From: Palsa-504 sp963847965
GTDB taxonomy: Bacteria > Actinomycetota > Actinomycetes > Streptosporangiales > Streptosporangiaceae
NCBI GenBank assembly: GCA_963847965.1
Contig: CAWKCG010000048.1
Location: forward strand, 124,001 to 188,000
Direction of reading: 5' to 3'
DNA length: 64,000 bases
In this document: one piece after another, positions 19,101-27,602 of the stretch
Position numbering within the stretch: position 1 is the first letter of the stretch
Layout: the number at the start of each line of letters is the position of its first letter
Notes under the pieces: model-generated
Database searches by the model: none
What the model was told of the DNA's origin: nothing
What the model saw: only the letters and a program-made list of their open reading frames with translations
Made by a program: the position numbers and the translations under genes

Positions 19101-19785
19101 CGCCGCCTGCCCCGGCCCCGGCGGGCACCATCCCGCCGGCCGCGAGCACCGTCACGACGATCGCGTCCGCGGCGCGCAAGACCTCGATCAGCGCGGGCTC
19201 AGCCGTACGCAGCGATGAGCAGAACACCGGCAGTGCCCGTCCGCCGGCCTCCTCTACGGCATCGGCAAGGGCGCGCACGAAGCCGGTGTTCCCGGCGACG
19301 TGATGAGCGCGGTAGTACAAGATGGCGACGACGGGCCCGGACGGCGCCGACGGCCTGGCGGACCGCTCGAGGACGCCCCAGGTGGGGGTGGCCGCGGGCG
19401 GCTCGAACCCCTCGCCGGTGAGCGCGATCGCATCCGACAAGAACCGCGCCAGCTGCAGCAGGTTCTCCGGGCCGCCGTGCGCGAGGTAGGCGTGCGCCTC
19501 CGCGACGACGCCGCCCGCAACGGTCGACAGTTGCATCAGCTCGGCGTCGGGTGTCGCCTCGCCGCCGAGCACGATCATCGGCACCCTGGTCGCCGCGATG
19601 GCGTCCAGGCCGTCCTCCCAGGCCCGCCGTCCGCCGAGGATCCGGACCACGATCGCGGTCGCGCCCTCCAGCAGCGCCGGCAGATCCTCGACCGCGAGCC
19701 GCGCCGGGTTGGCCAGCCGGTAGCCGGCCCCGCTGGCCCGGGCCGACAGCAGGTCGGTGTCCGAGGTGGAGAGCAGAACGATCAC
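16189..19785 (-). CDS. cobN: Cobaltochelatase subunit CobN
   Basis: This 1198-residue protein is the large subunit of the aerobic cobaltochelatase, which inserts Co2+ into hydrogenobyrinic acid a,c-diamide. Family blocks include PRGFGSNPVAIYHDPNLPPSHHY, HVGKHGNLEWLPGKTSGLS, the SVWGTASMRTSGDDVAEVLAL segment and RIFGSRPGAYGAGLLPLID near the C-terminus. The GTG start at 19785 is preceded by GGAGCT and gives the normal CobN N-terminus (VIVLLSTSDTDLLSARASG); an upstream ORF extension has no support. The ATPase partners here are of the Mg-chelatase I/D type (30522-32467) rather than CobS/CobT. It stands first in a minus-strand set with the ArsR and NiCoT genes. Confidence 0.95.
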   Translation of the reverse strand: MIVLLSTSDTDLLSARASGAGYRLANPARLAVEDLPALLEGATAIVVRILGGRRAWEDGLDAIAATRVPMIVLGGEATPDAELMQLSTVAGGVVAEAHAYLAHGGPENLLQLARFLSDAIALTGEGFEPPAATPTWGVLERSARPSAPSGPVVAILYYRAHHVAGNTGFVRALADAVEEAGGRALPVFCSSLRTAEPALIEVLRAADAIVVTVLAAGGMVPAGAGAGGADEQWDIGALASLDVPILQGLCLTSPRAQWAGSDQGLTPLDAATQVAIPEFDGRLITVPFSFKEVGPDGLTSYVPDPERTARAAGIAVKHARLRHVEPGQRRVVIMLSAYPTKHARIGNAVGLDTPASVVRLLAAMADAGYDIGGDDELPGVATGDGDALIHAIIAAGGQDENWLTEDQLAGNPVRISAADYRAWFATLDAELRGAVVEHWGAPPGDLFVDRSRDPDGEIVLAALRAGNVVVMVQPPRGFGSNPVAIYHDPNLPPSHHYLAAYHWLRDQFEAHAVVHVGKHGNLEWLPGKTSGLSAGCAADAAIGDIPLIYPFLINDPGEGTQAKRRAHATLIGHLVPPMARADSYGDIARLEALMDEHAQIAALDPAKLPAIRAQIWTLIQAAKLDHDLGLDSRPHDVEFDDFLLHVDGWLCEIKDAQIRDGLHVLGAAPAGATRVDLVLAILRARQMWAGQAQALPGLREALGLLERSGDRMDTDEAEAKARMLVEAMESAGWDPSAVHGVIKATLGTTAPEVATVLAFAATEVVPRLAETTNEISRTLHALDGGFVPAGPSGSPLRGLVNVLPTGRNFYSVDPRAVPSRLAWETGQAMADSLLERYLADTGTYPESVGLSVWGTASMRTSGDDVAEVLALLGVRPVWDEASRRLTAVEPIPLDELGRPRIDVTVRISGFFRDAFPHVVTALDDAVRLVAELDEPAETNYVRAHAQADLAGHGDERRATTRIFGSRPGAYGAGLLPLIDARNWRDDADLAEVYAVWGGFAYGRGLDGREARDDMERAYRRIAVAAHNTDTLEHDIADSDDYFQYHGGMIATVRALTGRAPRAYIGDSTRPDTVRTRSLAEETARVFRARVVNPRWVEAMKRHGYKGAFELAATVDYLFGYDATAGVVEDWMYEKLADTYVRDEEMRQFFHRSNPWALHGIAERLLEAADRKLWDAPDPETLAALRQAYLETEGDLEGR

Positions 19786-19840
19786 CGTAGCTCCTGTCCG
19801 AGGTCCGCCTGAATCGCGCAGCTTCCGAGGGCCGCCCATT

Positions 19841-19981
19841 CTAGCGTCGCGTGAGATGGCGCTTCGCCCGTCGGCGGCCGTCCCGGGTAACGGTGAAGAA
19901 CTGCCCGTGCTCGACGGCATCCATGATCTCCCGCGACCTGGTCCGCAAGTCGCGCTGGGTAATCTCCGGGTAACCGTCCAC
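19841..19981 (-). CDS. Truncated Phd/YefM-type antitoxin, orphan
   Basis: From the GTG at 19981 the frame reads EITQRDLRTRSREIMDAVEH then FFTVTRDGR, matching the N-terminal DNA-binding part of prevent-host-death antitoxins. The usual continuation (VAELxPL) is lost; the frame ends after RRAKRHLTRR. The frame is open upstream to a TTG at 20047. No toxin gene of the PIN or RelE type is adjacent. It lies between the helicase and cobN and is probably a remnant, although the DNA-binding part could still fold. Confidence 0.5.
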   Translation of the reverse strand: MDGYPEITQRDLRTRSREIMDAVEHGQFFTVTRDGRRRAKRHLTRR

Positions 19982-20036
19982 AGGCTGAGAATGGCACTGG
20001 GTGCTATACGGTGCTACGGCCAATTCTCCCGTTTGA

Positions 20037-23000
20037 TCACCTATCAAATCCAGGCCTCAAGGACCTGGACAAGGTGTTGAAGTAGCGGTGCTTGGACCAC
20101 GCTGCGTGGTCGCCGATGACGTAAAGACGGCGGCGTGCGCGGCTGACCGCGACGTTGACCAGATTGGGACGCTGAGCGGCCCACTGCTTCGCGCGCGGCT
20201 TGGCCGGGTTCCCGCCAAGGATGAACAGAACCACGTCGGACTCCATGCCCTGAGCGGCGTGCACGGTGCCGCCGCGAACGCCGGGGAATTCACGGAGCAG
20301 TTTCTCGATGCCATAGGCGACGTCGCGGAACGGGGAGACCACGAAGATCTGCCTCGCGTCGACGTCATACCTGGATCGCAGCGCCCCGAGCATCTTCCGG
20401 GCTTGCTCGCCCTCAGCGGGAATCCAGTGTCCTCGAGCACCGCCGGTCGCGGGAATATCTATCCATTGGCTGGGCGGTGCGGCCAAAGGTTCGCGCTGGC
20501 CCGAGACGCCGTACACCATCATCCCGCCGTACGCGATCGTGTTGGACACGTCGAACATCGGCCGCTCGCAGCGCCGATGGACCCGCAGCGGCGCACCAAC
20601 CCATACTTCGCCGCCGTCGCCGCGCAGGTAGGTGCCGTACCGGTTGGCCTCATCCGCCAGTCGCTGCGTGGAGGTGCTGCCCGGAAGCCACCATTCAGCG
20701 ACGCCGGCGTGGGTGCGCAGCGCCTGCTGGGCGGTGACCGGGAGGGTCACGACCGGCACGATCTGCTTTGGGTCGCCGACGACCACCACTCGCATGCATC
20801 GCCAGATCGCGCCGACCGCGGCCTGGGGAGCGGCCTGACCCGCTTCGTCGATGAACAACCAGCCAAGCGATTCGTGGCCGAGTTGGGAGAAGACGCGGGA
20901 GAATGAGGCAAGAGTCGTCGAGATCGCCGGAACTACGAAAAACAGGCTCTGCCATGCCGCCAGCACGGCGGCCGCTGGGGTGCCGAACGGAACGTCGCCG
21001 GTCAGGACATCCATGGCAGCATGAAGGCTCTGCCGCATCCGTTTCGGCTCCGCGGTCGCGAACTCCTGGTGCAGCCGCAGGGCGGCAAGGAATACCTTGG
21101 TCCGTGCGGCATTCCACTGCCAGTCGGTCCACGGCCCAGACAGCTCGCGCTGGTCCTCATCGGCGCCGGGGCCGGGTACGGCATCACCCCACCGGTCGAC
21201 GGCCTCAGCGACCTGGTGTTCCATGACGGCAAGCCGCTCGGTCATCTCGGTCAGCATCGCGGCCAGCCGGTTCGCGGCTTCTTCTTCCACGCCCAGCTGG
21301 ACCTCCAGGTGGCGGACGTGTGCGTGGGTATCGGCCAGGCGCTGCCGCGCGGCGGCAAGAGCCGCGGTGATCTCACGATCCGCCGCACGCCAGCCTCGCG
21401 CCGTAGGGCCCATGCCCAGCAGGCCCAGCAGGTACGCGACGAAGCCGGGACGCTGCAGCTGATGGGCCTCCGCGGCGCCCTGGGCCTGGCCGACGGCGTG
21501 CCGGTCCTGGGCAAGTCCGCCGCGAGCCGTAGCGAGTTCGGCACTGATCTCGGAGCGCCGGGACTCGGCGCCGGACTGCTGGACGCGGAGGGCCTCGATG
21601 TTCTCCCGCGCTGCGGGGAGTCCGGTCATGATCTGATGCACCACAGCCCGTTCCGCGCGAAGGTGTTCTTCATCGCGGAGCGCGGCGCGGAAGGCTTGCA
21701 CGGCGGTCGGCCAGTCGGCGAGCGGAGCCCGCTCATACCCCTTGAGGATGTCCTGGAAGCCTATGACCCCGGCCTTTTTGTCGCCAAACCAGAATGAGTC
21801 GGCAAACTTGATCCGGTTGGATTTCCGGCCGAGGCGGGCCGCGACCATGCCCCAGGCGTCGATTTTCTGCGCCGGATCGTTGCCGCTATTGAGGACCGTC
21901 GTCGCGAGCTCTGGGTAGTAGCTGGCTTCTTCGCAGTCGATTGCATTGCGTCCGGGGATTTCCCTGGAGATGTTCTCGGCCGCGACATTGTTATAGGAGG
22001 CGACGATGATCTCGAATCCAGTAAGCATCTCGTCCCATCCCCATATTGTGCGTATGTGATTCCCGGACATCCATTGATAGCGGGTCCGGAACGCATCTTC
22101 GGGTTTATCAAGCTCGGCCAGGCGAATGGCCCGTTTTACCACGACTGCCGCGATCAGCTCTCGCAGCATCGTTGTCTTCCCGGTGCCGGGCGGGCCGTTC
22201 ACCGCGAACAGTCCCGGCTGCTGCTCAAGCGTGCCGAGGATGGTGTTGATCGCGAACTGCTGGCTTAGCGCCAAAGGCTGGCCGGGATTGGCCGGCCAGC
22301 GTCCGCTTGGGGTACGGTCCGGGGCGACATGGTGGTCGACGACGTCTGGGCGGGCGCGGAGGTTGACGCGATCAGCCTTGCTCGCCGGACCGTTCAGGTA
22401 TGCGGTGAGAGCGGTGCCACGTCTGGCTGCGTCAGCTACCTTGGCCAGGTCCGTGGCGAAGAAGCTGTTCAGGAAGGCCGAGCCGTCCACAGAGAATTCG
22501 CGCTTGCGGCCGATCAGGACGCTCTCGACCCGGAGACCTGCGGGGTCGAGGACAGCCTGGATATTGTATTGCTCGATGACAGAGTCGATTAATGCGTGCA
22601 GGGTGCCAGTGTCAACCGGGCGGCCGACGTCGTGGCCCTGAGCGCTTAGTTCCGCGGCTCTAGTGTCGTGTTCGGAAGGGCTCACCGTGGCCAGGAATTT
22701 CAGGCGACAGGCCGCCTCCGCCTCTTCGAAGCCATCCAGCCATTCCGTCTTCGTCGGGCCGGGGTCGATAAGGCGGCCGGTCGCCCACGCGCAGCTGGCG
22801 AACTCCTCGGTACCGAGCAACGGGCGGCCTTCGTCAGTGAAGGTGGCGGCGAACAAAGCCGTGATGCCTGGCCTGCGGGCATCGAAGCTCTCCGGGTCCT
22901 TGCCGAAGACGTCTTCGAGCAAGTCGCGGACCTTTCCCAGGTCGAAGAGGCCGCCGTAGACGGTGTGCCGCCAGACCTGCTTGTCGCCGAGCTCGATGTC

Positions 23001-23150
23001 GCCGAGTCGATGACCAGCCTCCCAGGGCAACAGGCCAGTCTCCCCGACGTCTTCCACGTACTTGTCAGGGCTGATCTCGGGAACGGCCTGCGGGCTGAAG
23101 AGCTCGACGGCGCGCCAGAAGCGGAGAACCTCCGCCTGTTCGTCGCTCAT
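20037..23150 (-). CDS. Superfamily 1 DNA/RNA helicase, 1037 residues
   Basis: This is a large SF1 (UPF1/DNA2-like) helicase. Walker A is NGPPGTGKTTMLREL near residue 320, Walker B is LFIDEAGQAAPQ, motif III VVVGDPKQIVPV, motif V GTVHAAQGMESDVVLF, and motif VI NVAVSRARRRLYVIGD. About 300 N-terminal residues have no recognised domain. A long alpha-helical stretch between motifs I and II (rich in A, E, R and Q, roughly residues 480-660) resembles a coiled-coil insertion. It is transcribed alone. Proteins of this build occur in bacterial defence islands and as genome-maintenance helicases; no nuclease or other defence partner is beside it. The helicase call is firm; the function is unknown. Confidence 0.88.
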   Translation of the reverse strand: MSDEQAEVLRFWRAVELFSPQAVPEISPDKYVEDVGETGLLPWEAGHRLGDIELGDKQVWRHTVYGGLFDLGKVRDLLEDVFGKDPESFDARRPGITALFAATFTDEGRPLLGTEEFASCAWATGRLIDPGPTKTEWLDGFEEAEAACRLKFLATVSPSEHDTRAAELSAQGHDVGRPVDTGTLHALIDSVIEQYNIQAVLDPAGLRVESVLIGRKREFSVDGSAFLNSFFATDLAKVADAARRGTALTAYLNGPASKADRVNLRARPDVVDHHVAPDRTPSGRWPANPGQPLALSQQFAINTILGTLEQQPGLFAVNGPPGTGKTTMLRELIAAVVVKRAIRLAELDKPEDAFRTRYQWMSGNHIRTIWGWDEMLTGFEIIVASYNNVAAENISREIPGRNAIDCEEASYYPELATTVLNSGNDPAQKIDAWGMVAARLGRKSNRIKFADSFWFGDKKAGVIGFQDILKGYERAPLADWPTAVQAFRAALRDEEHLRAERAVVHQIMTGLPAARENIEALRVQQSGAESRRSEISAELATARGGLAQDRHAVGQAQGAAEAHQLQRPGFVAYLLGLLGMGPTARGWRAADREITAALAAARQRLADTHAHVRHLEVQLGVEEEAANRLAAMLTEMTERLAVMEHQVAEAVDRWGDAVPGPGADEDQRELSGPWTDWQWNAARTKVFLAALRLHQEFATAEPKRMRQSLHAAMDVLTGDVPFGTPAAAVLAAWQSLFFVVPAISTTLASFSRVFSQLGHESLGWLFIDEAGQAAPQAAVGAIWRCMRVVVVGDPKQIVPVVTLPVTAQQALRTHAGVAEWWLPGSTSTQRLADEANRYGTYLRGDGGEVWVGAPLRVHRRCERPMFDVSNTIAYGGMMVYGVSGQREPLAAPPSQWIDIPATGGARGHWIPAEGEQARKMLGALRSRYDVDARQIFVVSPFRDVAYGIEKLLREFPGVRGGTVHAAQGMESDVVLFILGGNPAKPRAKQWAAQRPNLVNVAVSRARRRLYVIGDHAAWSKHRYFNTLSRSLRPGFDR

Positions 23151-23509
23151 GTTGTCCTATCGCACTCCGGCTTTCTGCTGACCATATCGTTCGTTCCCCG
23201 TTACAGAATGGAACGGATCAGCACAGCCACCGGGTTCGGTCATACAGTGCGCAACACTTCGGTCGGCGAGAGGCTGGCGGTCCGCATCGACGGGTCCAGT
23301 GGGGTCCAGTGGTCTCTACCGCTCGTAGGATCTGATGGCTCTTTTCGGTAGAGTGTCACATTCATTGGCCAGAAACTGTATCTACTACGAAATCTTAAGC
23401 GAATTACGGGGCTAGCGGGACGGGTGGGACTCCCAGGTGGTCTGCGGGCGGCTAGTGTCGCAGGTCCGCCCTGCGGACGGGCCACCGGGCGTCGGCGTAG
23501 AATCCGCGC
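23151..23509. other. Intergenic region between helicase and cobG
   Basis: This 359-base gap separates divergent genes and should hold both promoters. It is less GC-rich in parts (TACTACGAAATCTTAAGCG near 23390). It has a tandem GGGTCCAGTG pair near 23291-23311. I see no cobalamin riboswitch core and no coding sequence. Confidence 0.6.
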
Positions 23510-24709
23510 GTGCCCGCGATCAGTCCCGCCGACCGCCCCTTCGTCGGCCACGCCGCGGACGACCGCTGCCCCGGGGTGCTGCGCCTGGCCGTGGCGGCCG
23601 ACGGACAGCTGGCCCGGGTCCGGCTGCCCGGAGGGCTGATCGGCGCCGGGCAGATGCGGGTGCTGGCGCGACTGGCGGACGAACTGGGCGACGGCCGGGT
23701 GAAACTGACCTCCCGCGGCAATCTGCAGCTGCGGGCGCTGGCGGCGGATGCCGCCGGCCCGCTCACGGATCAGCTCACCCGGGCGGGGCTGCTGCCGTCG
23801 CTGACCCACGACCGGGTGCGCAACGTGCTCGCCTCGCCGCTAGCCGGCCTCGACGGCGGGACCGACCTGACCGCCATCGTCCACGCCCTCGACACCGCGC
23901 TCTGCGCGCGGCCGCGGCTGGCGGAGTTGTCCGGCCGCTTCCTGTTCGCGGCGGACGACGGGCGTGGCGACGTGGCCAACCTCGGCGCCAACGTCGTCGC
24001 CCACGTACGGCCGGATGGCGCGATAGTCAACGGGCTCGCGGTGGCTCAAGGCGGCGTCGAGGATGACGCTGCCACCGGCGCTGTGGTGACCGTGATGCTC
24101 GCGTTCGCCGAGGCGTTCCTTGACGAGGCATTGACTCAAGGTGGCACGGCATGGCGGATCGCCGATCTCGCCGACGGGCCCGAGCGCCTCCGCGCCGCCG
24201 TCGCCGCACGCCACCAACTGCCCGTCGCTCCGCCGCCCGCCGCTCCGCCGTCGCCCGCTGCCCGGCCCGCCGGGGCCGCCGCCCGGCCGGTCGGCATCGT
24301 CGGGCCCACCAGCACCGCTGCCGTGCTGCTCGCTCCGCTCGGGCGCCTGACCGGCGCGCAGCTGACCTGGCTCGCCGGCAGGGTCACCGGACGGCCGGCC
24401 CGGATCACCCCGTGGCGCAGCGTCGTGCTGCCGGACCTGCCCGACGCGGCCGGGGTACTGCGCGATGCCGCACGCCTCGGGTTCGGGGTTGACGCCGCCT
24501 CACCGTGGCTGCGCCTTTCTGCGTGTACCGGCCGGCCGGGCTGCGCGAGCGCGCTGGCCGACGTGCAGGCCGACGCGGCGGGGTTCGCGGCGCGCTGGCC
24601 GGAGCGGATCGTCCACGTCAGCGGGTGCGCCCGGCACTGCGGCCGGCCCGCCGCCACCCAGGTCGACGTGACCGCCACCAGCGAGGGATACCAGGTTGCC
24701 GGAATTTGA
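23510..24709 (+). CDS. cobG: Precorrin-3B synthase CobG
   Basis: This 399-residue protein belongs to the sulfite/nitrite reductase-like family and acts as the O2-dependent monooxygenase turning precorrin-3A into precorrin-3B, a hallmark of the aerobic B12 route. The ferredoxin-like repeat regions are present (VKLTSRGNLQLRAL), and the Fe4S4/siroheme-type cysteines appear as LSACTGRPGCASA and HVSGCARHCGRP near the C-terminus. Start is a GTG at 23510; there is no better ATG nearby. The next gene, cobH, begins inside its last codons, so cobG, cobH and cobIJ form a coupled operon. Confidence 0.92.
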   Translation: MPAISPADRPFVGHAADDRCPGVLRLAVAADGQLARVRLPGGLIGAGQMRVLARLADELGDGRVKLTSRGNLQLRALAADAAGPLTDQLTRAGLLPSLTHDRVRNVLASPLAGLDGGTDLTAIVHALDTALCARPRLAELSGRFLFAADDGRGDVANLGANVVAHVRPDGAIVNGLAVAQGGVEDDAATGAVVTVMLAFAEAFLDEALTQGGTAWRIADLADGPERLRAAVAARHQLPVAPPPAAPPSPAARPAGAAARPVGIVGPTSTAAVLLAPLGRLTGAQLTWLAGRVTGRPARITPWRSVVLPDLPDAAGVLRDAARLGFGVDAASPWLRLSACTGRPGCASALADVQADAAGFAARWPERIVHVSGCARHCGRPAATQVDVTATSEGYQVAGI

Positions 24710-25337
24710 CTACGTCCGCGACGGCGCGGAGATCTACCGCCGTTCGTTCGCCACGATCAGGGCCGAGGCGGACCTGTCCCGTTTCGCGGCCGACGTGGCG
24801 CAGGTCGTAGTCCGGATGATCCACTCCTGCGGCATGACCGATCTCCCGCGCGACATCGCCTACAGCGCCGGCGTGGTCCAGCGGGCGCGGGCCGCGCTGC
24901 GGGACGGGGCGCCGATCCTGTGCGACGCGCAGATGGTCGCCGCCGGGATCACCCGGTCGCGGCTGCCCGCCGATAACGAGGTGGTCTGCACGCTGGGCGA
25001 CCCGGCCACGGTCGCGCTCGCGGCGCAGCTAGGGACGACGCGGTTGGCCGCCGCGGTCGACCTCTGGGCCGAACGCCTGGACGGAGCCGTCGTGGTGATC
25101 GGCAACGCCCCGACCGCGCTGTTCCGCCTGCTGGAGGTCACAGGGCCGGAAAGCACAGGCATGCCCGGGCTGCGCCCGGCGGCGGTGATCGGCATCCCGG
25201 TCGGCTTCGTCGGCGCCGCGGAGTCGAAGCAGGCGCTGGCGGCATCTGGTCTTGAGCACCTCGTGGTGCACGGCCGCCGCGGCGGCAGCGCGATGGCCGT
25301 CGCTGCTGTCAACGCGATAGCGAGCGAGGCCGAATGA
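24696..25337 (+). CDS. cobH: Precorrin-8X methylmutase CobH
   Basis: This 213-residue protein catalyses the methyl migration from C11 to C12 that turns precorrin-8X into hydrogenobyrinic acid. It has the catalytic-histidine motif VRMIHSCGMTD, the ILCDAQMVAAGI block, VVIGNAPTALFRLLE and PVGFVGAAESKQAL. The start appears to be a TTG at 24696, overlapping cobG by fourteen bases; no ATG or GTG fits in that frame ahead of the conserved PEFDYVRDGAEIYRRSF. It overlaps cobIJ by four bases (ATGA). Confidence 0.93.
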   Translation: MPEFDYVRDGAEIYRRSFATIRAEADLSRFAADVAQVVVRMIHSCGMTDLPRDIAYSAGVVQRARAALRDGAPILCDAQMVAAGITRSRLPADNEVVCTLGDPATVALAAQLGTTRLAAAVDLWAERLDGAVVVIGNAPTALFRLLEVTGPESTGMPGLRPAAVIGIPVGFVGAAESKQALAASGLEHLVVHGRRGGSAMAVAAVNAIASEAE

Positions 25338-26854
25338 ACACGACGGCCGGGGTGCTGTACGGCGTGGGGCTCGGCCCCGGCGACCCCGAACTGGTCACCG
25401 TGAAGGCGGCACGCCTCATCGGGTCCGCCGACGTCGTCGCCTACCACTGCGCCCGCCACGGACGCTCGATCGCGCGCTCGATCGCCGCGCCCTACCTGCG
25501 CGGCGACCAGATCGAGGAACAGCTCGTGTACCCGGTCACCACCGAGAACACGGACCACCCGGGCGGTTACGAGGCCGCGATCGAGGAGTTCTACGAGCAG
25601 GCCGCGGCCCGGCTGATAACCCACCTAGCGGCCGGGCGCGACGTGGTCCTGCTGGCCGAGGGTGACCCCCTCTTCTACAGCAGCTACATGCACATGCACA
25701 AGCGCATCAGCAGCCGGTTCCGCACCGAGATCGTCCCCGGCATCACCTCGGTGAGCGCCGCCTCGGCCGCGCTGGCCATGCCGCTGGTGGAAGGCGATGA
25801 CGTGCTGACCGTGCTGCCGGGCACGCTGGGCCGTGAGGAACTCACGCGCAGGCTGAGCGGCACCGGCGCCGCCGCGATCATGAAGATCAGCCGCAGCTAC
25901 GATGACGTCCGGGAGGCGCTGAAGGAATCCGGGCGCCTGCCGCAGGCGTACTACGTCGAGCGCGCGTCTGGCGGCTCTGCGCAGGTCATCGAGCCGGCTG
26001 GGGACGTTGATCCGACGGGCGTTCCGTACATGTCGATCGTCATGGTCCCCGGAGCCGAGGCGGCCGCCCGGCCGCCGCAGGCGCACGCCGACGGGGAACG
26101 CCGGGCCGGGCGGGTCGACGTGGTCGGCCTGGGCCCGGCCGGGCGCGACTGGCTCACCCCCCAGGCGATGGCGGTCCTGGCCGCCGCCGACGACATCGTC
26201 GGCTACGCGCCCTACGTCGACCGGGTACCGCGCAACCCGAGGCAGCAGCGGCACGGCAGCGATAACCGGGCCGAGGCGCAGCGCGCCGAGTTCGCCCTCG
26301 ACCTGGCGCTCCGGGGCCGGCGGGTCGCCGTGGTCTCCTCCGGAGACCCGGGCGTGTTCGCCATGGCCTCGGTCGTGCTCGAGGCGGCCGCCAGCCACGA
26401 GCGGTTCGCGGACGTGCCGGTCGACGTCGTGCCCGGGATCACCGCGGCGCAGGCCGTCGCGAGCCAGGCCGGCGCCCCGCTCGGGCACGATTACGTGGTG
26501 CTGTCCCTGTCGGACCGGCTCAAACCCTGGGAGGTCATCGCTCAACGGCTCAGGGCGGCAGCGGCGGGCGACTTCGCCATCGCGATCTACAACCCGGCGT
26601 CCAGGTCACGGCGGCGCCAGCTCGCCGATGCCCGCGAGCTGCTCCTGGCCCACCGGGACCCGGGGACGCCGGTCGTGGTCGGCCGCGCCGTCGGCACGCC
26701 CGACCAGCAGGTCACCGTGACCACGCTCGGCGACCTTGACCCGGACCAGGTTGACATGCAGTGCCTGCTCATCATCGGCTCCAGCCAGACGCGCATCCTG
26801 CGCGGCGGGACCCGGGCCGGCCGGGTGGTCACGCCGCGCCGGTACCCGGGCTGA
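25334..26854 (+). CDS. cobIJ: Fused precorrin-2 C20- and precorrin-3B C17-methyltransferase (CobI-CobJ)
   Basis: Two SAM-dependent tetrapyrrole methylase domains lie in one 506-residue protein. The first (residues ~5-245) starts VGLGPGDPELVTVKAARLI and has LAEGDPLFYSS and VPGITSVSAAS: CobI, methylating C20. The second (residues ~262-500) starts VVGLGPAGRDWLTPQAM and has VSSGDPGVFAMA, VPGITAAQAVASQAGAPLGHD and AIYNPASRSR: CobJ, methylating C17 with ring contraction. The CobI-CobJ fusion is common in actinobacteria. The start overlaps cobH (ATGA). Its 3' end overlaps the convergent cobK by 26 bases. Confidence 0.95.
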   Translation: MNTTAGVLYGVGLGPGDPELVTVKAARLIGSADVVAYHCARHGRSIARSIAAPYLRGDQIEEQLVYPVTTENTDHPGGYEAAIEEFYEQAAARLITHLAAGRDVVLLAEGDPLFYSSYMHMHKRISSRFRTEIVPGITSVSAASAALAMPLVEGDDVLTVLPGTLGREELTRRLSGTGAAAIMKISRSYDDVREALKESGRLPQAYYVERASGGSAQVIEPAGDVDPTGVPYMSIVMVPGAEAAARPPQAHADGERRAGRVDVVGLGPAGRDWLTPQAMAVLAAADDIVGYAPYVDRVPRNPRQQRHGSDNRAEAQRAEFALDLALRGRRVAVVSSGDPGVFAMASVVLEAAASHERFADVPVDVVPGITAAQAVASQAGAPLGHDYVVLSLSDRLKPWEVIAQRLRAAAAGDFAIAIYNPASRSRRRQLADARELLLAHRDPGTPVVVGRAVGTPDQQVTVTTLGDLDPDQVDMQCLLIIGSSQTRILRGGTRAGRVVTPRRYPG

Positions 26855-27569
26855 CCCACCGCACAGCCTCGGCGACCGTCGTCACCACCGGGCTGCCCGC
26901 CGGCAGCGACGGCCGGGCGACCATGAGGACCTGCACCCCGAGCTCCAGGGCGGCCCGCAGCTTGGCCGCCGTCATCGGCCCGCCGCTGTTCTTCGTGACG
27001 AGCAATCCCACGCCGTGGTCGCGCATCAACGCCGACTCGCCTTCGACCGTGTACGGGCCGCGGTCGAGAACCAGCGTCATGCGCGGCGGGACCGGCCCGT
27101 CGGGCGGGTCGACGGCCCGGACCAGGAATCGGTGCACGTCGTCTGCGGCAAAGACGCCCAGGTCCCGGCGGCCCGTGGTGAGGAACACCGACTCGCCGGT
27201 CCAGGCGCGCACGGCGGCGGCGGCCTCGCCGATATCCGCCACCACGTTCCAGGACGAGGCGGCCTCCCATTCCGGGCGGCGCAGGACCAGCAGCTGCACG
27301 CCCGTCTGCGCGGCGGCCTCAGCGGCGTTGGCGGTGATCGTGCCGGCGAACGGGTGCGTCGCGTCGACGACGCCGGTGATGCCCTCCGCACGCAGGAACG
27401 CCGCGAGGCCCGCGGCACCGCCGAACCCGCCGACGCGTACCGGTCCGTCCGGGAGCCGCGGCTCCCGGACCCGGCCGGCCAGCGACGAGAGCACGTCGAC
27501 ACCGGCCGTCACCAGCTCAGCGGCCAGCTCCCGCGCCTCGCTAGTCCCGCCGAGGATCAGGATGCGCAC
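26829..27569 (-). CDS. cobK: Precorrin-6A reductase CobK
   Basis: This 246-residue NADPH-dependent reductase converts precorrin-6A to precorrin-6B. It begins MRILILGGTSEARELAAELV, a typical CobK nucleotide-binding start, and has VVDATHPFA, FLTTGRRDL and LLVTKNSGG, all characteristic of the family. It is transcribed opposite to cobIJ (convergent, 26-base overlap) and divergently from cobF, with 33 bases between their starts, so the two share a promoter region. Confidence 0.95.
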   Translation of the reverse strand: MRILILGGTSEARELAAELVTAGVDVLSSLAGRVREPRLPDGPVRVGGFGGAAGLAAFLRAEGITGVVDATHPFAGTITANAAEAAAQTGVQLLVLRRPEWEAASSWNVVADIGEAAAAVRAWTGESVFLTTGRRDLGVFAADDVHRFLVRAVDPPDGPVPPRMTLVLDRGPYTVEGESALMRDHGVGLLVTKNSGGPMTAAKLRAALELGVQVLMVARPSLPAGSPVVTTVAEAVRWVSPGTGAA

Positions 27570-27602
27570 GAGCCCAGGCTAGTCGTGCGGGACACTGGGC
27601 AG

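Noticed and set aside
23151..23509. A cobalamin riboswitch ahead of cobG
   Set aside because: The conserved GGTGnnAnTCC and CCCGCnACnGT blocks are not present in this gap, unlike at 15590 and 30335.
26736..27602. N-terminal extension of CobF back to 26736
   Set aside because: The added ~290 residues are antisense to cobK and not part of any CobF; the ATG at 27603 gives the family start.
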